Assembly: GCA_017465155.1 (NCBI GenBank)
Contig: JAFTWV010000016.1
Span: forward strand, 22,744-86,743
DNA length: 64,000 bases
From: Clostridia bacterium
Lineage (GTDB): Bacteria; Bacillota; Clostridia; Christensenellales; Aristaeellaceae
Direction of reading: 5' to 3'
Shown: piece by piece, positions 24,638-32,349 of the stretch
Layout of the letters: each line of letters starts with the position of its first letter
Position numbering within the stretch: the stretch's first letter is position 1
Program-made: the position numbers and the translations under genes
The notes under the pieces: model-generated
Database searches by the model: none
What the model was told of the DNA's origin: nothing
What the model saw: the letters and a program-made list of their open reading frames with translations, nothing else

Positions 24638-25803
24638 TTACCCTTTTATCCATTCTTCCGTGATTCGGTGATACATAATGCATTCCCGGCCATGCCAGGT
24701 GTAAGAAACATGAATATTTCCATCACGGGACTGCATGATGCTGGGATAATGATAAGTATGGTTCAGATGACGGTTGACGTCGCCACAGTAGCCATCGCCG
24801 GGTTCAATGACACGCTTGTAGGGGAAGGTATCGCCCTCATCATATGTAAGCGCAATGACGATAGGCACACGAGGAATCCCCCATTTGACCGCGCTGGGAT
24901 CATCGCCGCCCTTGATGTCATTATAGATCAGTGCAATCGCGCCGCTTTGCAGACGGATGGCCTGGATGGAGGCATTGTTTTTGGGCAGGTTGATTGCCCC
25001 GGGTTCTGTCCAGGTGCGGCCAAAATCATCGGAAAAGCTGCGGTAGATGCGATCTGCTGAACGGCTGCGGAAGAATGCCACCAGATGCCCCGGACGGCTT
25101 TCCACCACGGACATATGCACTCTGCGAACGCTGCAAGGCACCTCATATTCCTGCCAGGTTTTCCCCTGATCGCCGGAAATCTGTACAACCGAATAATCCC
25201 GGCCATATTGCGGCTTATTGGCGTCTTCCTCCATCAACGAATACCACATGGGGAAAATCCACTCGCCGTTGCTCATGATCAGGATGGGATGACGACAAAA
25301 CGCGCCAGGCTTGGTAAACTGACTGACGGCATCCGACCAGGTGTGGCCGTTGTCCTCCGATAAACGCAGACGGACTTCCGCCGTTTCCTGCATGCTGAAG
25401 TGTCCCTTCACTTCGCCTCGACGGAGCTTTTCCTGCCACTCCTCATGCGTCATCAGGCCCCGGGAAAGCTGTGCGGTATGCAGCAGCCATACCTTGCCAT
25501 CCGGCGCTTGGAAGAAGGAGGGGTTCTGCTCCGAACGGCTATAATCATCAGAAATGAGCATAGGCTCCGTCCAGCGGTCACTGTCCTGATCCAAGCGGGA
25601 CATGGCAATCTTGATATCCGGAGAACCCTCAGAAAGCCCCGCAAACCACACGCACAGGATGTCGCCATTTGCCAGCTCGATCAGGTTAGAGGCGGGTTAT
25701 CCCGGTAGGTGGAGGGGATGTAGGCTTTGATGTGATGGTCATATCCATGCTCAATGAACAGCTTGCCGCCCTGCGTCAGGACGCTGAAGTCAATCACTTT
25801 CAT
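24638..25803 (-). CDS. Sialidase-family (BNR/Asp-box) protein, frameshifted near its N-terminus
   Basis: A six-bladed propeller of the sialidase fold. Three Asp-boxes of S-x-D-x-G-x-T-W type are visible (SEDNGHTW, SGDQGKTW, SDDFGRTW), with VWFAGLSEG, FCRHPILIMSNGEWIFPMWYS, NHTYHYPSIMQSRDGNIHVSYTWH characteristic of the BNR_2 group. The long frame covers 24638-25651 only. The ribosome site AGAGG and ATG near 25803 start a second frame (KVIDFSVLTQGGKLFIEHGYDHHIKAYIPSTYRDNP) that hits a stop after 41 codons; one extra base near 25693 would join it to SNLIELANGDILCVWFAG. So the gene has a one-base deletion, real or technical. No signal peptide. Substrate is uncertain; many such proteins are not sialidases. 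Confidence 0.82.
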
Positions 25804-25859
25804 CATCATACCTCTACACTTTTTTTCTTCACCGCGGACACTGTATGAACGATATTTCC

Positions 25860-25888
25860 ATTATGCACGGTCGGTCATTATTTGTCAA
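25860..25888 (-). promoter_or_regulatory. Promoter of the sialidase-family gene
   Basis: TTGACA (25883-25888), 17 bp, CATAAT (25860-25865) on the minus strand. Confidence 0.8.
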
Positions 25889-25905
25889 TGCACTGAAACA
25901 CAAAG

Positions 25906-25936
25906 GACCTCCCGCCGCAGCTTGCAGCAGGAGGTC
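25906..25936 (-). terminator. Terminator of the secreted MBL-fold gene
   Basis: GACCTCC and GGAGGTC pair around a loop that itself can fold; the minus-strand tail is CTTTGTGTTTC. Confidence 0.7.
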
Positions 25937-25998
25937 TCTTTCAGTTTTCTTTCATCCAGTCTCACGTATCAGAGCATTCGTTTTTCAATGCATACTGA

Positions 25999-26880
25999 TC
26001 AGTCGACCCAGTTCGGATACTGCCATACATACCATTCCGTACCGTCCGTTTCCATAACGATCATGCCGTCGCCGCTGAAGAGCGCGCCCATCTCGATGAA
26101 CTGCTTCAGGTTCGGGGACTTCTTCACATTGGAGGACTTGTTGGGCACAAACATCAATTCCGGCTGGGCCACATCCAGGAATTCCTGCACAATGCCGTTG
26201 ATGCCGTGGTGCATCGCCTTCATGATATCACACTTGAGCAGGGCATGATCCCGGTTCTCCAGGAAATACTCCAGCACCTGATTGCCGCAGTCGCCCGACA
26301 GGAACAGGCGGCTTTCCCCAAACTGCACAAGGCAGGCCGCACTGCGGTTGTTCGCTCCCCAGTTTTCATCGCAGCGCAGGACGCTCAGTGTCGCATCGCC
26401 AAGGGTGATAACATCGCCGTCGTAGATCTGCACATAGGGAATCCCACGCTTGCGGGCGGCGCGCACGGCCTTGACGTGATACTCGTACTTGTCCTTGTAA
26501 TCCTCCCGGACAGCGCTGAGGAAGGAGCCAACCTGATACAGGCCACTGTTCATAATCGCCGTCAAGCCCATAAGATGATCGCCGTCATAGTGGGTATTGT
26601 AGAGGTACTTCAGCTCCGTGATGCCCTTGTCGTCCAGCACCTTGAACACGCGCCGGTAATAGGTGCCCAGGCCGCCGTCAACCATCATTTTCTCGCCGCC
26701 GCATTCCAGCAGCATCGCGTCTGAACGGTCGGTGTCAATCACCGTGATGCGGAACAGCTCCTTCTCCGCCCAGCCTGCAGGCAGCGCCGTTTCATCCGCG
26801 ATGATGTGAACCTCCGCAGCAAGTGCATTTGCCGGTAGACACATCGCCAGTACCAGCAGGATGGCAAGCAGTCTCTTCAC
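25999..26880 (-). CDS. Secreted MBL-fold metallo-hydrolase (ComEC C-terminal-like)
   Basis: A 293-residue exported hydrolase. Signal peptide MKRLLAILLVLAMCLPANALA ends at ALA-A. The metallo-beta-lactamase domain starts FRITVIDTDRSDAMLLECGGEKMMVDGG and carries THYDGDHLMGL, the HxHxDH motif with Tyr at the second histidine position; the bridging Asp lies in FLSGDCGNQ and a last His in KAMHHGING. The order is that of the ComEC/Rec2-type extracellular nuclease domain and related secreted enzymes. Loss of the second motif His may alter metal binding. Substrate unknown; extracellular nucleic acid is one option. It has its own promoter and terminator. Confidence 0.87.
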   Translation of the reverse strand: MKRLLAILLVLAMCLPANALAAEVHIIADETALPAGWAEKELFRITVIDTDRSDAMLLECGGEKMMVDGGLGTYYRRVFKVLDDKGITELKYLYNTHYDGDHLMGLTAIMNSGLYQVGSFLSAVREDYKDKYEYHVKAVRAARKRGIPYVQIYDGDVITLGDATLSVLRCDENWGANNRSAACLVQFGESRLFLSGDCGNQVLEYFLENRDHALLKCDIMKAMHHGINGIVQEFLDVAQPELMFVPNKSSNVKKSPNLKQFIEMGALFSGDGMIVMETDGTEWYVWQYPNWVD

Positions 26881-26928
26881 GTTTTTATTCCTCCATATCA
26901 GGTTACAGCTTCATTCGCAACGCCTTTT

Positions 26929-26957
26929 ATGATAGCGTATTTTTCATTTGATGTCAA
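26929..26957 (-). promoter_or_regulatory. Promoter of the secreted MBL-fold gene
   Basis: TTGACA (26952-26957), 17 bp, TATCAT (26929-26934) on the minus strand. Confidence 0.8.
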
Positions 26958-26987
26958 CCGCAGAGGAAGCAGCAAAATGTAAAATGA

Positions 26988-27023
26988 GAGCCGCCCGACT
27001 GTCAGTACACAGTCAGACGGCTC
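26988..27023 (-). terminator. Terminator of the GH127 gene
   Basis: GAGCCG and CGGCTC with inner GACTGT/ACAGTC form a long interrupted stem; the minus-strand tail TCATTTTACATTTT is moderately T-rich. Confidence 0.65.
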
Positions 27024-27031
27024 CCCTGGAT

Positions 27032-29092
27032 TTACTTTCTGCGCAGCCAGACGAGCATCTCGCCCTCGCCGCGGTTGGCCCACACATAATAGGGCACCAG
27101 ACTGATCTTCGTCGTCTCCTCGCGAGGCGCCTGCCACTGGCTGTACAGCGGTGCGTTCTCATCCATCATGAGACGTTTGGCGGGCACATGCAGCTTTACA
27201 GTTTCATGGCCGAAGGTATCAAAGTCAAATTCCCACTCCACGCCCTCGCTGCGATCACCAATATACCGGGTATCCACGCGCAGCAGGTGCAGGTTATCGC
27301 CGTTATCCGCCTGTTCGGCGCAGAAGGTGACGGGGCCGCGCATGAACGCAACCTTGTCCACATCTGCCCGGACAGCAGGATTGGACGCCACCATGCGCAC
27401 CATCATCGGCATATGCAGGCGGATCATGTCACCGTCATGCCACTCACCGGTGAAATAGGCATAGCCGTCCTTGTATACCGGCTGCTTCTCGCCGCAGGTA
27501 AAGACGGTGTCCGGCGCCCAGTTGGGCACGCGGAAGGCCAGCGTACCCGTAATCGGCTCATCGCAGCGGACAGTCACATACACGTGGCCGTGCCAGGGCA
27601 TCTTTGCCTGCACCTCCATGGTCAGCGTCTTTCCGCCAAAGTCCTTACGGACACTGCCGCCCATGTACAGGTGGGTGAACAGGGTATCTTCATTTTCCGT
27701 ATAGGCATAGGACGCGATGGAGGACACAATACGTGCCAGATTGGGCGGGCAGCATGCACACCCGAACCACTTGCGGCGCACAGGTTCCACATGCCGCAGC
27801 CTTTCATCCCTGCGGCACGCATCAGGCACAACCGCCAGCGGATTGACGTAGAAGAAGCTCTTGCCGTCCAGCGCCATGCCAGCCAGCACCGTGTTGTACA
27901 ATGCCAGTTCCATGACGTCGGCATACTTGCTGTCAGGGCGTATTTGAAGCATCCGGCGGGCGAAAAACGCCAGACCAATGGCTGCACAGGTTTCGGAGTA
28001 GGCCGTGTCATTGGGCAGATCATAGGCGTAGGAAAAGGCCTCGCCCACATGGGTACCGCCGATGCCGCCGGTCACATACAGCTTCCTGGTGACAATATTG
28101 TCCCACAGGCGCTCGCAGGCTGCCAGCAGCGAATCATCGCCAGTCTGACGTGCCACGTCCGCCATGCCGGAATACAGATACACTGCGCGCACAGCGTGAC
28201 CTACGGCCTCATCCTGCTCACGGACAGGCTTGTTCGCCTGATGGTAGGCAGATCCATCATTGAGATTCCCACGCCACTTCTGGCCAGCCTTTTCGGTACG
28301 GTCCTTGTCCTCCATGGCAAAATAGAAGGGCTTCTGACCGCGCTGATCCACAAAGAATTTACCAAGCTTGAGGTATCTTTCCTGGCCAGTCACCTCATAC
28401 AGCCGCACCAGTGCCATTTCGGCAATCTCATGGCCCGGATAGCCCTTGCACTTGCCCTCCTCGGGGCCAAAGCGGTCAGCGATGTAGTCCGCAAAGCGAC
28501 AGGCTGCCTGAAGGAGCTTATCCTTACCGGTAGCCTGATAATATGCCACAGCGCCCTCCACCAAATGGCCGAGGCAGTACAGCTCGTGATGATCGCGCAG
28601 GTTGGTCAGCGCCGCATCCATACCGTTGATAATATAGTAGGTATCAAGGTAACCATCCGGCGTCTGGGCTGCGCAAACGATATCAATGGCTTCATCCGCG
28701 ATCTTTTCCAGCTCCGGATCCGGATGCTGTGTCAGCGAATACCCTACCGCCTCTATCCACTTTGAAAAATCCGAATCCTGGAAAACAAAGCCGTAAAACT
28801 TGTCCTCTTCCGGATGCGCGGGATCCTCCGGCAAGGCATTGAAGCCGCGGTAGGTATAGCTCGGCGGCACATACTGCGCACCCTTTCGCTTCTGATCCGC
28901 CATCATGCGGCCTGCCACGCGGAAATTGCGCATGCACCAGCTGGGATCAGCGCCCGGCACGCGGTCATTGAGGGCGTCCCACTGATACGGGATCACCTCC
29001 TGGCGCACCAGCTCCATCTCACGGTGCCAGAAAGGGTCGGTGACAGTGACATTCTTCAGGTCAATCGGGTTTGAGAAAGCCTGCTTGTTCAT
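27032..29092 (-). CDS. Beta-L-arabinofuranosidase, GH127
   Basis: A 686-residue cytoplasmic enzyme removing beta-L-arabinofuranose, as found in plant extensins and arabinogalactan proteins. Catalytic groups align with bifidobacterial HypBA1: acid/base Glu351 in GGTHVGEAF, zinc ligands Glu367 and Cys369 in YSETCA, and Cys447/Cys448 in GCACCPPN, where Cys447 is the nucleophile. The (alpha/alpha)6 barrel spans to about residue 460, followed by beta-sandwich domains. The ATG at 29092 has GGAGG in range. A promoter with a LacI/CcpA-like operator inside its spacer lies upstream, so control by sugar is likely. No signal peptide. Confidence 0.95.
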   Translation of the reverse strand: MNKQAFSNPIDLKNVTVTDPFWHREMELVRQEVIPYQWDALNDRVPGADPSWCMRNFRVAGRMMADQKRKGAQYVPPSYTYRGFNALPEDPAHPEEDKFYGFVFQDSDFSKWIEAVGYSLTQHPDPELEKIADEAIDIVCAAQTPDGYLDTYYIINGMDAALTNLRDHHELYCLGHLVEGAVAYYQATGKDKLLQAACRFADYIADRFGPEEGKCKGYPGHEIAEMALVRLYEVTGQERYLKLGKFFVDQRGQKPFYFAMEDKDRTEKAGQKWRGNLNDGSAYHQANKPVREQDEAVGHAVRAVYLYSGMADVARQTGDDSLLAACERLWDNIVTRKLYVTGGIGGTHVGEAFSYAYDLPNDTAYSETCAAIGLAFFARRMLQIRPDSKYADVMELALYNTVLAGMALDGKSFFYVNPLAVVPDACRRDERLRHVEPVRRKWFGCACCPPNLARIVSSIASYAYTENEDTLFTHLYMGGSVRKDFGGKTLTMEVQAKMPWHGHVYVTVRCDEPITGTLAFRVPNWAPDTVFTCGEKQPVYKDGYAYFTGEWHDGDMIRLHMPMMVRMVASNPAVRADVDKVAFMRGPVTFCAEQADNGDNLHLLRVDTRYIGDRSEGVEWEFDFDTFGHETVKLHVPAKRLMMDENAPLYSQWQAPREETTKISLVPYYVWANRGEGEMLVWLRRK

Positions 29093-29129
29093 CTGTTTTC
29101 CTCCGGGAACGTCGATTTTTGCTATGATG

Positions 29130-29158
29130 ATTATACCCTGAAATCGGTTTCAGCGCAA
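29130..29158 (-). promoter_or_regulatory. Promoter of the GH127 gene with an embedded cre/LacI-type operator
   Basis: TTGCGC (29153-29158), 17 bp, TATAAT (29130-29135). The spacer holds TGAAACCGATTTCA (29139-29152), a near-perfect palindrome that fits the CcpA cre pattern TGNAANCGNWWNCA. Confidence 0.75.
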
Positions 29159-29206
29159 GGGGTACGCTCCGAAACATCAAGAAAAACAAGAAGCCCTGTA
29201 TGCTGT

Positions 29207-29449
29207 TCACTTGATCTCCTGTTCCAATTCATCAAACAATGGCGCATTGAAAAAGTCTCCCAACGTTATTTCAAGCCCGTCACAGAGCTTCTTGATCAGA
29301 TTGATTGATAGTTCTCTGCGCCTTTCATCCGCCATACTATACACCGAAGATGGCGTAACCCCCGCACGTACAGCCAACTCATTCCATCGCATACCTCGTT
29401 CCTCACAGATCTCGCGGAATCTTATAACAACCGCATCTTTAACTGGCAT
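29207..29449 (-). CDS. Small Xre-type helix-turn-helix regulator
   Basis: An 80-residue DNA-binding protein that is almost only an HTH: VIRFREICEERGMRWNELAVRAGVTPSSVYSMADERRRELSINLIKKLCDGLEITLGDFF. This is the short Xre type often seen in Clostridia. GGAGG lies 9 bp before the ATG at 29449; a 24-codon longer frame would run through the operator region and lacks a ribosome site. It is divergent from the TM2 gene, and two palindromes between them are candidate operators, so it may repress both genes. A different number of DNA contacts cannot be inferred. Confidence 0.88.
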   Translation of the reverse strand: MPVKDAVVIRFREICEERGMRWNELAVRAGVTPSSVYSMADERRRELSINLIKKLCDGLEITLGDFFNAPLFDELEQEIK

Positions 29450-29481
29450 TGGCACACACCTCCGCAACCAGCATAAAAATT

Positions 29482-29512
29482 TACGTGTTCCCACGTATAC
29501 GCACTTGCGTAT
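29482..29512. promoter_or_regulatory. Paired palindromes between the Xre and TM2 genes (candidate operators)
   Basis: TACGTG-TTCC-CACGTA (29482-29497) and ATACGCA-CT-TGCGTAT (29497-29512) are two perfect inverted repeats placed end to end. The second covers the -35 box of the TM2 promoter. Confidence 0.6.
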
Positions 29513-29533
29513 ATTCCCCAATCATGGTATGAT
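29505..29533 (+). promoter_or_regulatory. Promoter of the TM2 gene
   Basis: TTGCGT (29505-29510), 17 bp, TATGAT (29528-29533). Confidence 0.7.
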
Positions 29534-29587
29534 ATAAACAGCAAAAGGATAAAAATCCCTTGCACTTAGGATACAGGAGGCATTAAA

Positions 29588-29962
29588 ATGGAAACTAACA
29601 GCAGCACAAAGTTCTGTAAGCATTGCGGTCAACAGATCGCGGCAGCAGCTGTCATTTGCACACATTGCGGTTGTCAGGTCGAAGAAATGCACCAGCAAAC
29701 AGCACAGCCCAACATTGTCATCAACAACGCCAATTCTAACGTCAATACCAATGTGAATGGCGCTGGTCGCTATGCTCGTGCCCGCTCCAAATGGGCAGCT
29801 TTTTTCCTCTGCCTGTTTCTTGGATTCTTGGGAGCGCATAAATTCTACGAAGGCAAAGTGGGTATGGGTATTTTGTATCTTCTGACCGGCGGTCTGGTCG
29901 GCATCGGCTGGGTCATCGACACGATTGCTCTACTCTTTAAGCCAAACCCCTATTATGTCTGA
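29588..29962 (+). CDS. Zinc-ribbon TM2-domain membrane protein
   Basis: A 124-residue membrane protein. An N-terminal zinc ribbon (FCKHCGQQI with CTHCGCQV, residues 9-31) is joined by an Asn-rich linker ([16 protein letters not shown]) to a TM2 domain (about 68-124) of two membrane helices: [47 protein letters not shown]. The GAHKFY turn between helices is diagnostic. TM2 proteins have no settled role; the zinc ribbon may sense or bind a partner. The gene is controlled by a promoter overlapping a palindrome and diverges from a small Xre gene, which suggests a regulated stress or envelope function. That link is inference. Confidence 0.9.
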   Translation: METNSSTKFCKHCGQQIAAAAVICTHCGCQVEEMHQQTAQPNIVINNANSNVNTNVNGAGRYARARSKWAAFFLCLFLGFLGAHKFYEGKVGMGILYLLTGGLVGIGWVIDTIALLFKPNPYYV

Positions 29963-29972
29963 TCACCCATAA

Positions 29973-30009
29973 AAAACCGCCGTACAGATTATCTCCGTAC
30001 GGCGGTTTT
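29973..30009. terminator. Bidirectional terminator between the TM2 gene and xthA
   Basis: AAAACCGCCGTAC and GTACGGCGGTTTT form a long stem with A/T tails on both sides, between convergent genes. Confidence 0.93.
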
Positions 30010-30019
30010 CCTATGCAAT

Positions 30020-30772
30020 TCAGTCAATCACCAGCTCCACCGGGCAATGGTCGCTGCCCATCACCCCGGGATGTATACAGGCGCTCATCAGCCGATCACG
30101 CAGCTTCTCCGACGCAATGAAGTAGTCAATACGCCAGCCGACGTTCTTCTCCCGCGCCTTGAACATGTAGCTCCACCAGGTATACGCATCCACCGTATCC
30201 GGGTGGAAGTGGCGGAAGGTATCGATGTAGCCTGCCTCAAGGACGGCAGTCAGCTTATCACGTTCTTCCTGCGTGAAGCCGGCGTTACGCATGTTGGACT
30301 TGGGGTTCTTCAGATCGATAGGCTTGTGGGCTACATTAAGGTCGCCGCAGTAGACAACAGGCTTGCTCGCCTCCAGCGAACGAATGTAGCTAAGGAATGC
30401 ATCCTCCCACGTCATGCGATAGTCCAGCCGAGTCAGCTCCCGCTGGGAATTGGGCGTATAGACCGTCACGAGCCAGAAATCAGCAAATTCCAGTGCGATC
30501 ACACGCCCCTCCTGGTCATGCTCCTCCACTCCGATGCCATAGCGCACGGAGAGCGGCTCGACCCTTGTGAACACCGCCGTGCCGGAATAGCCCTTCTTTT
30601 CAGCATAGTTCCAGTACTGGTGATAGCCGGGCAGCTCCAGATCGTGCTGACCCGCCTGAAGCTTTGTTTCCTGCAGACAGAACACGTCCGCATCCAGTTC
30701 CGCGAAAGCCTCCATGAAATTCTTGCCGAGGATGGCACGCAAACCGTTAACATTCCAGGAGATGAGTTTCAT
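30020..30772 (-). CDS. xthA: Exodeoxyribonuclease III / AP endonuclease
   Basis: A 250-residue DNA repair enzyme that cuts at abasic sites and trims 3' blocks. The exonuclease-endonuclease-phosphatase motifs are in order: LISWNVNGLRA (metal Asn), CLQETKLQ (metal Glu), SGTAVFTR, VTVYTPNSQ, YCGDLNVAH (catalytic Asp and Asn), RIDYFIAS and GSDHCPVEL (catalytic His). Two ATGs lie close together; the second (30772) is 7 bp from GGAGG and is preferred over the first, which directly abuts it. A hairpin GCGGGT/ACCCGC sits in the short leader. Confidence 0.95.
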   Translation of the reverse strand: MKLISWNVNGLRAILGKNFMEAFAELDADVFCLQETKLQAGQHDLELPGYHQYWNYAEKKGYSGTAVFTRVEPLSVRYGIGVEEHDQEGRVIALEFADFWLVTVYTPNSQRELTRLDYRMTWEDAFLSYIRSLEASKPVVYCGDLNVAHKPIDLKNPKSNMRNAGFTQEERDKLTAVLEAGYIDTFRHFHPDTVDAYTWWSYMFKAREKNVGWRIDYFIASEKLRDRLMSACIHPGVMGSDHCPVELVID

Positions 30773-30860
30773 CTGCATTCCTCCGTTGCGGGTGATTTCA
30801 CAGTATATATACCCGCTCCCGGGCCTGCGTGAAACACACGCTGTTCATCATTTCAAGCGC

Positions 30861-32267
30861 TCACTTCACCACGCCCGGCACCTCATACCGGATGCGCATC
30901 TCCGGCGCCTTTTCCAACACCGTGCGGTAGTTGACCGCCCAGTCCTCGCTGCCGTCGTCGACGTTCAGGCCATCGGCAGGGGGCGCGAAGATCTTCATTG
31001 TCAGGTCGCAGGGCGCATCAATCTTCGTGTCGAAGAAGGCGCTCATCATGTCGATGGTCTTCGTCTTGGGAGCCTTGTAGAACCAGCGGCCGTTGAGTTC
31101 CACCATCAGGCCGATCTCCTGCTCCACTGTCATCTCACAGAACTCGGGATTTGCGTCGAAGTGCACCGAAATCGCCACACCGTCTGCATCCTCGCTCCCG
31201 CCCCAGCGGAGCTTGACCGGGAAGGCGGCTTCGCCACATTCTGTCATGGCAGGCATAAAGTAGGGGTCATGCAGCACCTGATCGCGGTACTGAGCCAGCA
31301 TGGGCTGCTCAATACCCACAGCAGAATTGTTGGGATCCTCAATTTCCAGGCCCAGACGGCCGCGGTCACGGAACTGATACATGCTGATAGCCTTGAACCA
31401 GTCCACCTTGTTGTCCCGCCAGTAGTGAGCGAATCGCACCACGGATTCACCCTGCATGCGGGGACCGGTCACATCGCCGTCCGTGTTGAACTCGGCGGTG
31501 GTCATGGGCTTGACCTCGCCCGCCAGCTCGCAGGCCCGCTTGAAGGTGCGGTTGTACAGGTCGACGTTCATCTGCACGGAGTCTGCCTTGAAGCCCTCGC
31601 CGCCGATCTCCGCAATGTTATAGGGCCAGCCGTAATGCAGCGCAAGGTAGCAGTCGCAGCTCCAGATATCCGCAGCAGCGTAGCAATCCCTGAAGGCCTC
31701 CTCACGCTCGACCGTGCCGTCCTCCTTGCCCCAGCCGCCGCAGAAAATGGTCTTGACATTGGGGGCTTCTTCCTTGATGATGCCTGCAAACTTCACAAAG
31801 AACGCGCCGACCTGCTCATAGGTATAGCGCTTGTTATGCTGGAACCAGTTGCCGCAGCACTCATGATTGATGCGGATCATCATCCGGCCATAGGGGCGCA
31901 GCTGACGTGCAACCTTGCGCAGCTCCTCGTCGGACAGGCCGCAGTCGATCGTCAGCGTCAGCAGCACCTCCTGACCATGACGGCGGATATCCTTCATCTG
32001 CTCGAAGGGCTGACCATTCACGTCATACGGGAAGTAATCGTCATAGGGGTAATCCCAGGCAAAGGAGACATTCAGGTCCTTGCAGGCTTCGGAAATGCGT
32101 GCAGGCCACTCCTTATCATGGGGATAGTAGGTATACATGATGTTCACGCCGCGGTGGGGCCGGCCGAGCTTATGCAGGATGTAATCCTGATTGACATACT
32201 CCGCACGCTCGCTGCCGTCACCCAGATCAAGGGCGCAGGCAGCGGGTCCCATATGAAGCTTCTTCAT
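30861..32267 (-). CDS. Probable glycoside hydrolase, clan GH-A TIM barrel (family uncertain)
   Basis: A 468-residue cytoplasmic protein that I read as a (beta/alpha)8 hydrolase. Strand-like segments recur: MYTYYP, LNVSFAWDYPYDDYFP, EVLLTLTIDCGLSDEEL, MMIRINHECCGNWFQ, VKTIFCGGWG and PMTTAEFNTDGD. Glu136 (NHE, before a Trp) and Glu259 (TTAEF) occupy the places of acid/base and nucleophile in clan GH-A, and the NHE-x4-W pattern is closest to GH26-like mannanases or GH39/GH5 relatives. A beta-sandwich C-terminal part (about 330-468) follows. AAGGAGAAATCTGCC precedes the ATG. It is 82 bp after the long aminopeptidase P gene. The substrate is unknown. Confidence 0.72.
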   Translation of the reverse strand: MKKLHMGPAACALDLGDGSERAEYVNQDYILHKLGRPHRGVNIMYTYYPHDKEWPARISEACKDLNVSFAWDYPYDDYFPYDVNGQPFEQMKDIRRHGQEVLLTLTIDCGLSDEELRKVARQLRPYGRMMIRINHECCGNWFQHNKRYTYEQVGAFFVKFAGIIKEEAPNVKTIFCGGWGKEDGTVEREEAFRDCYAAADIWSCDCYLALHYGWPYNIAEIGGEGFKADSVQMNVDLYNRTFKRACELAGEVKPMTTAEFNTDGDVTGPRMQGESVVRFAHYWRDNKVDWFKAISMYQFRDRGRLGLEIEDPNNSAVGIEQPMLAQYRDQVLHDPYFMPAMTECGEAAFPVKLRWGGSEDADGVAISVHFDANPEFCEMTVEQEIGLMVELNGRWFYKAPKTKTIDMMSAFFDTKIDAPCDLTMKIFAPPADGLNVDDGSEDWAVNYRTVLEKAPEMRIRYEVPGVVK

Positions 32268-32349
32268 GGCAGATTTCTCCTTATGTAATCATCTGCAGGC
32301 GGCAGCCGCAGCCCAGCTGCGCCTTTGCAGTTTCAATTCATCATTCAGT

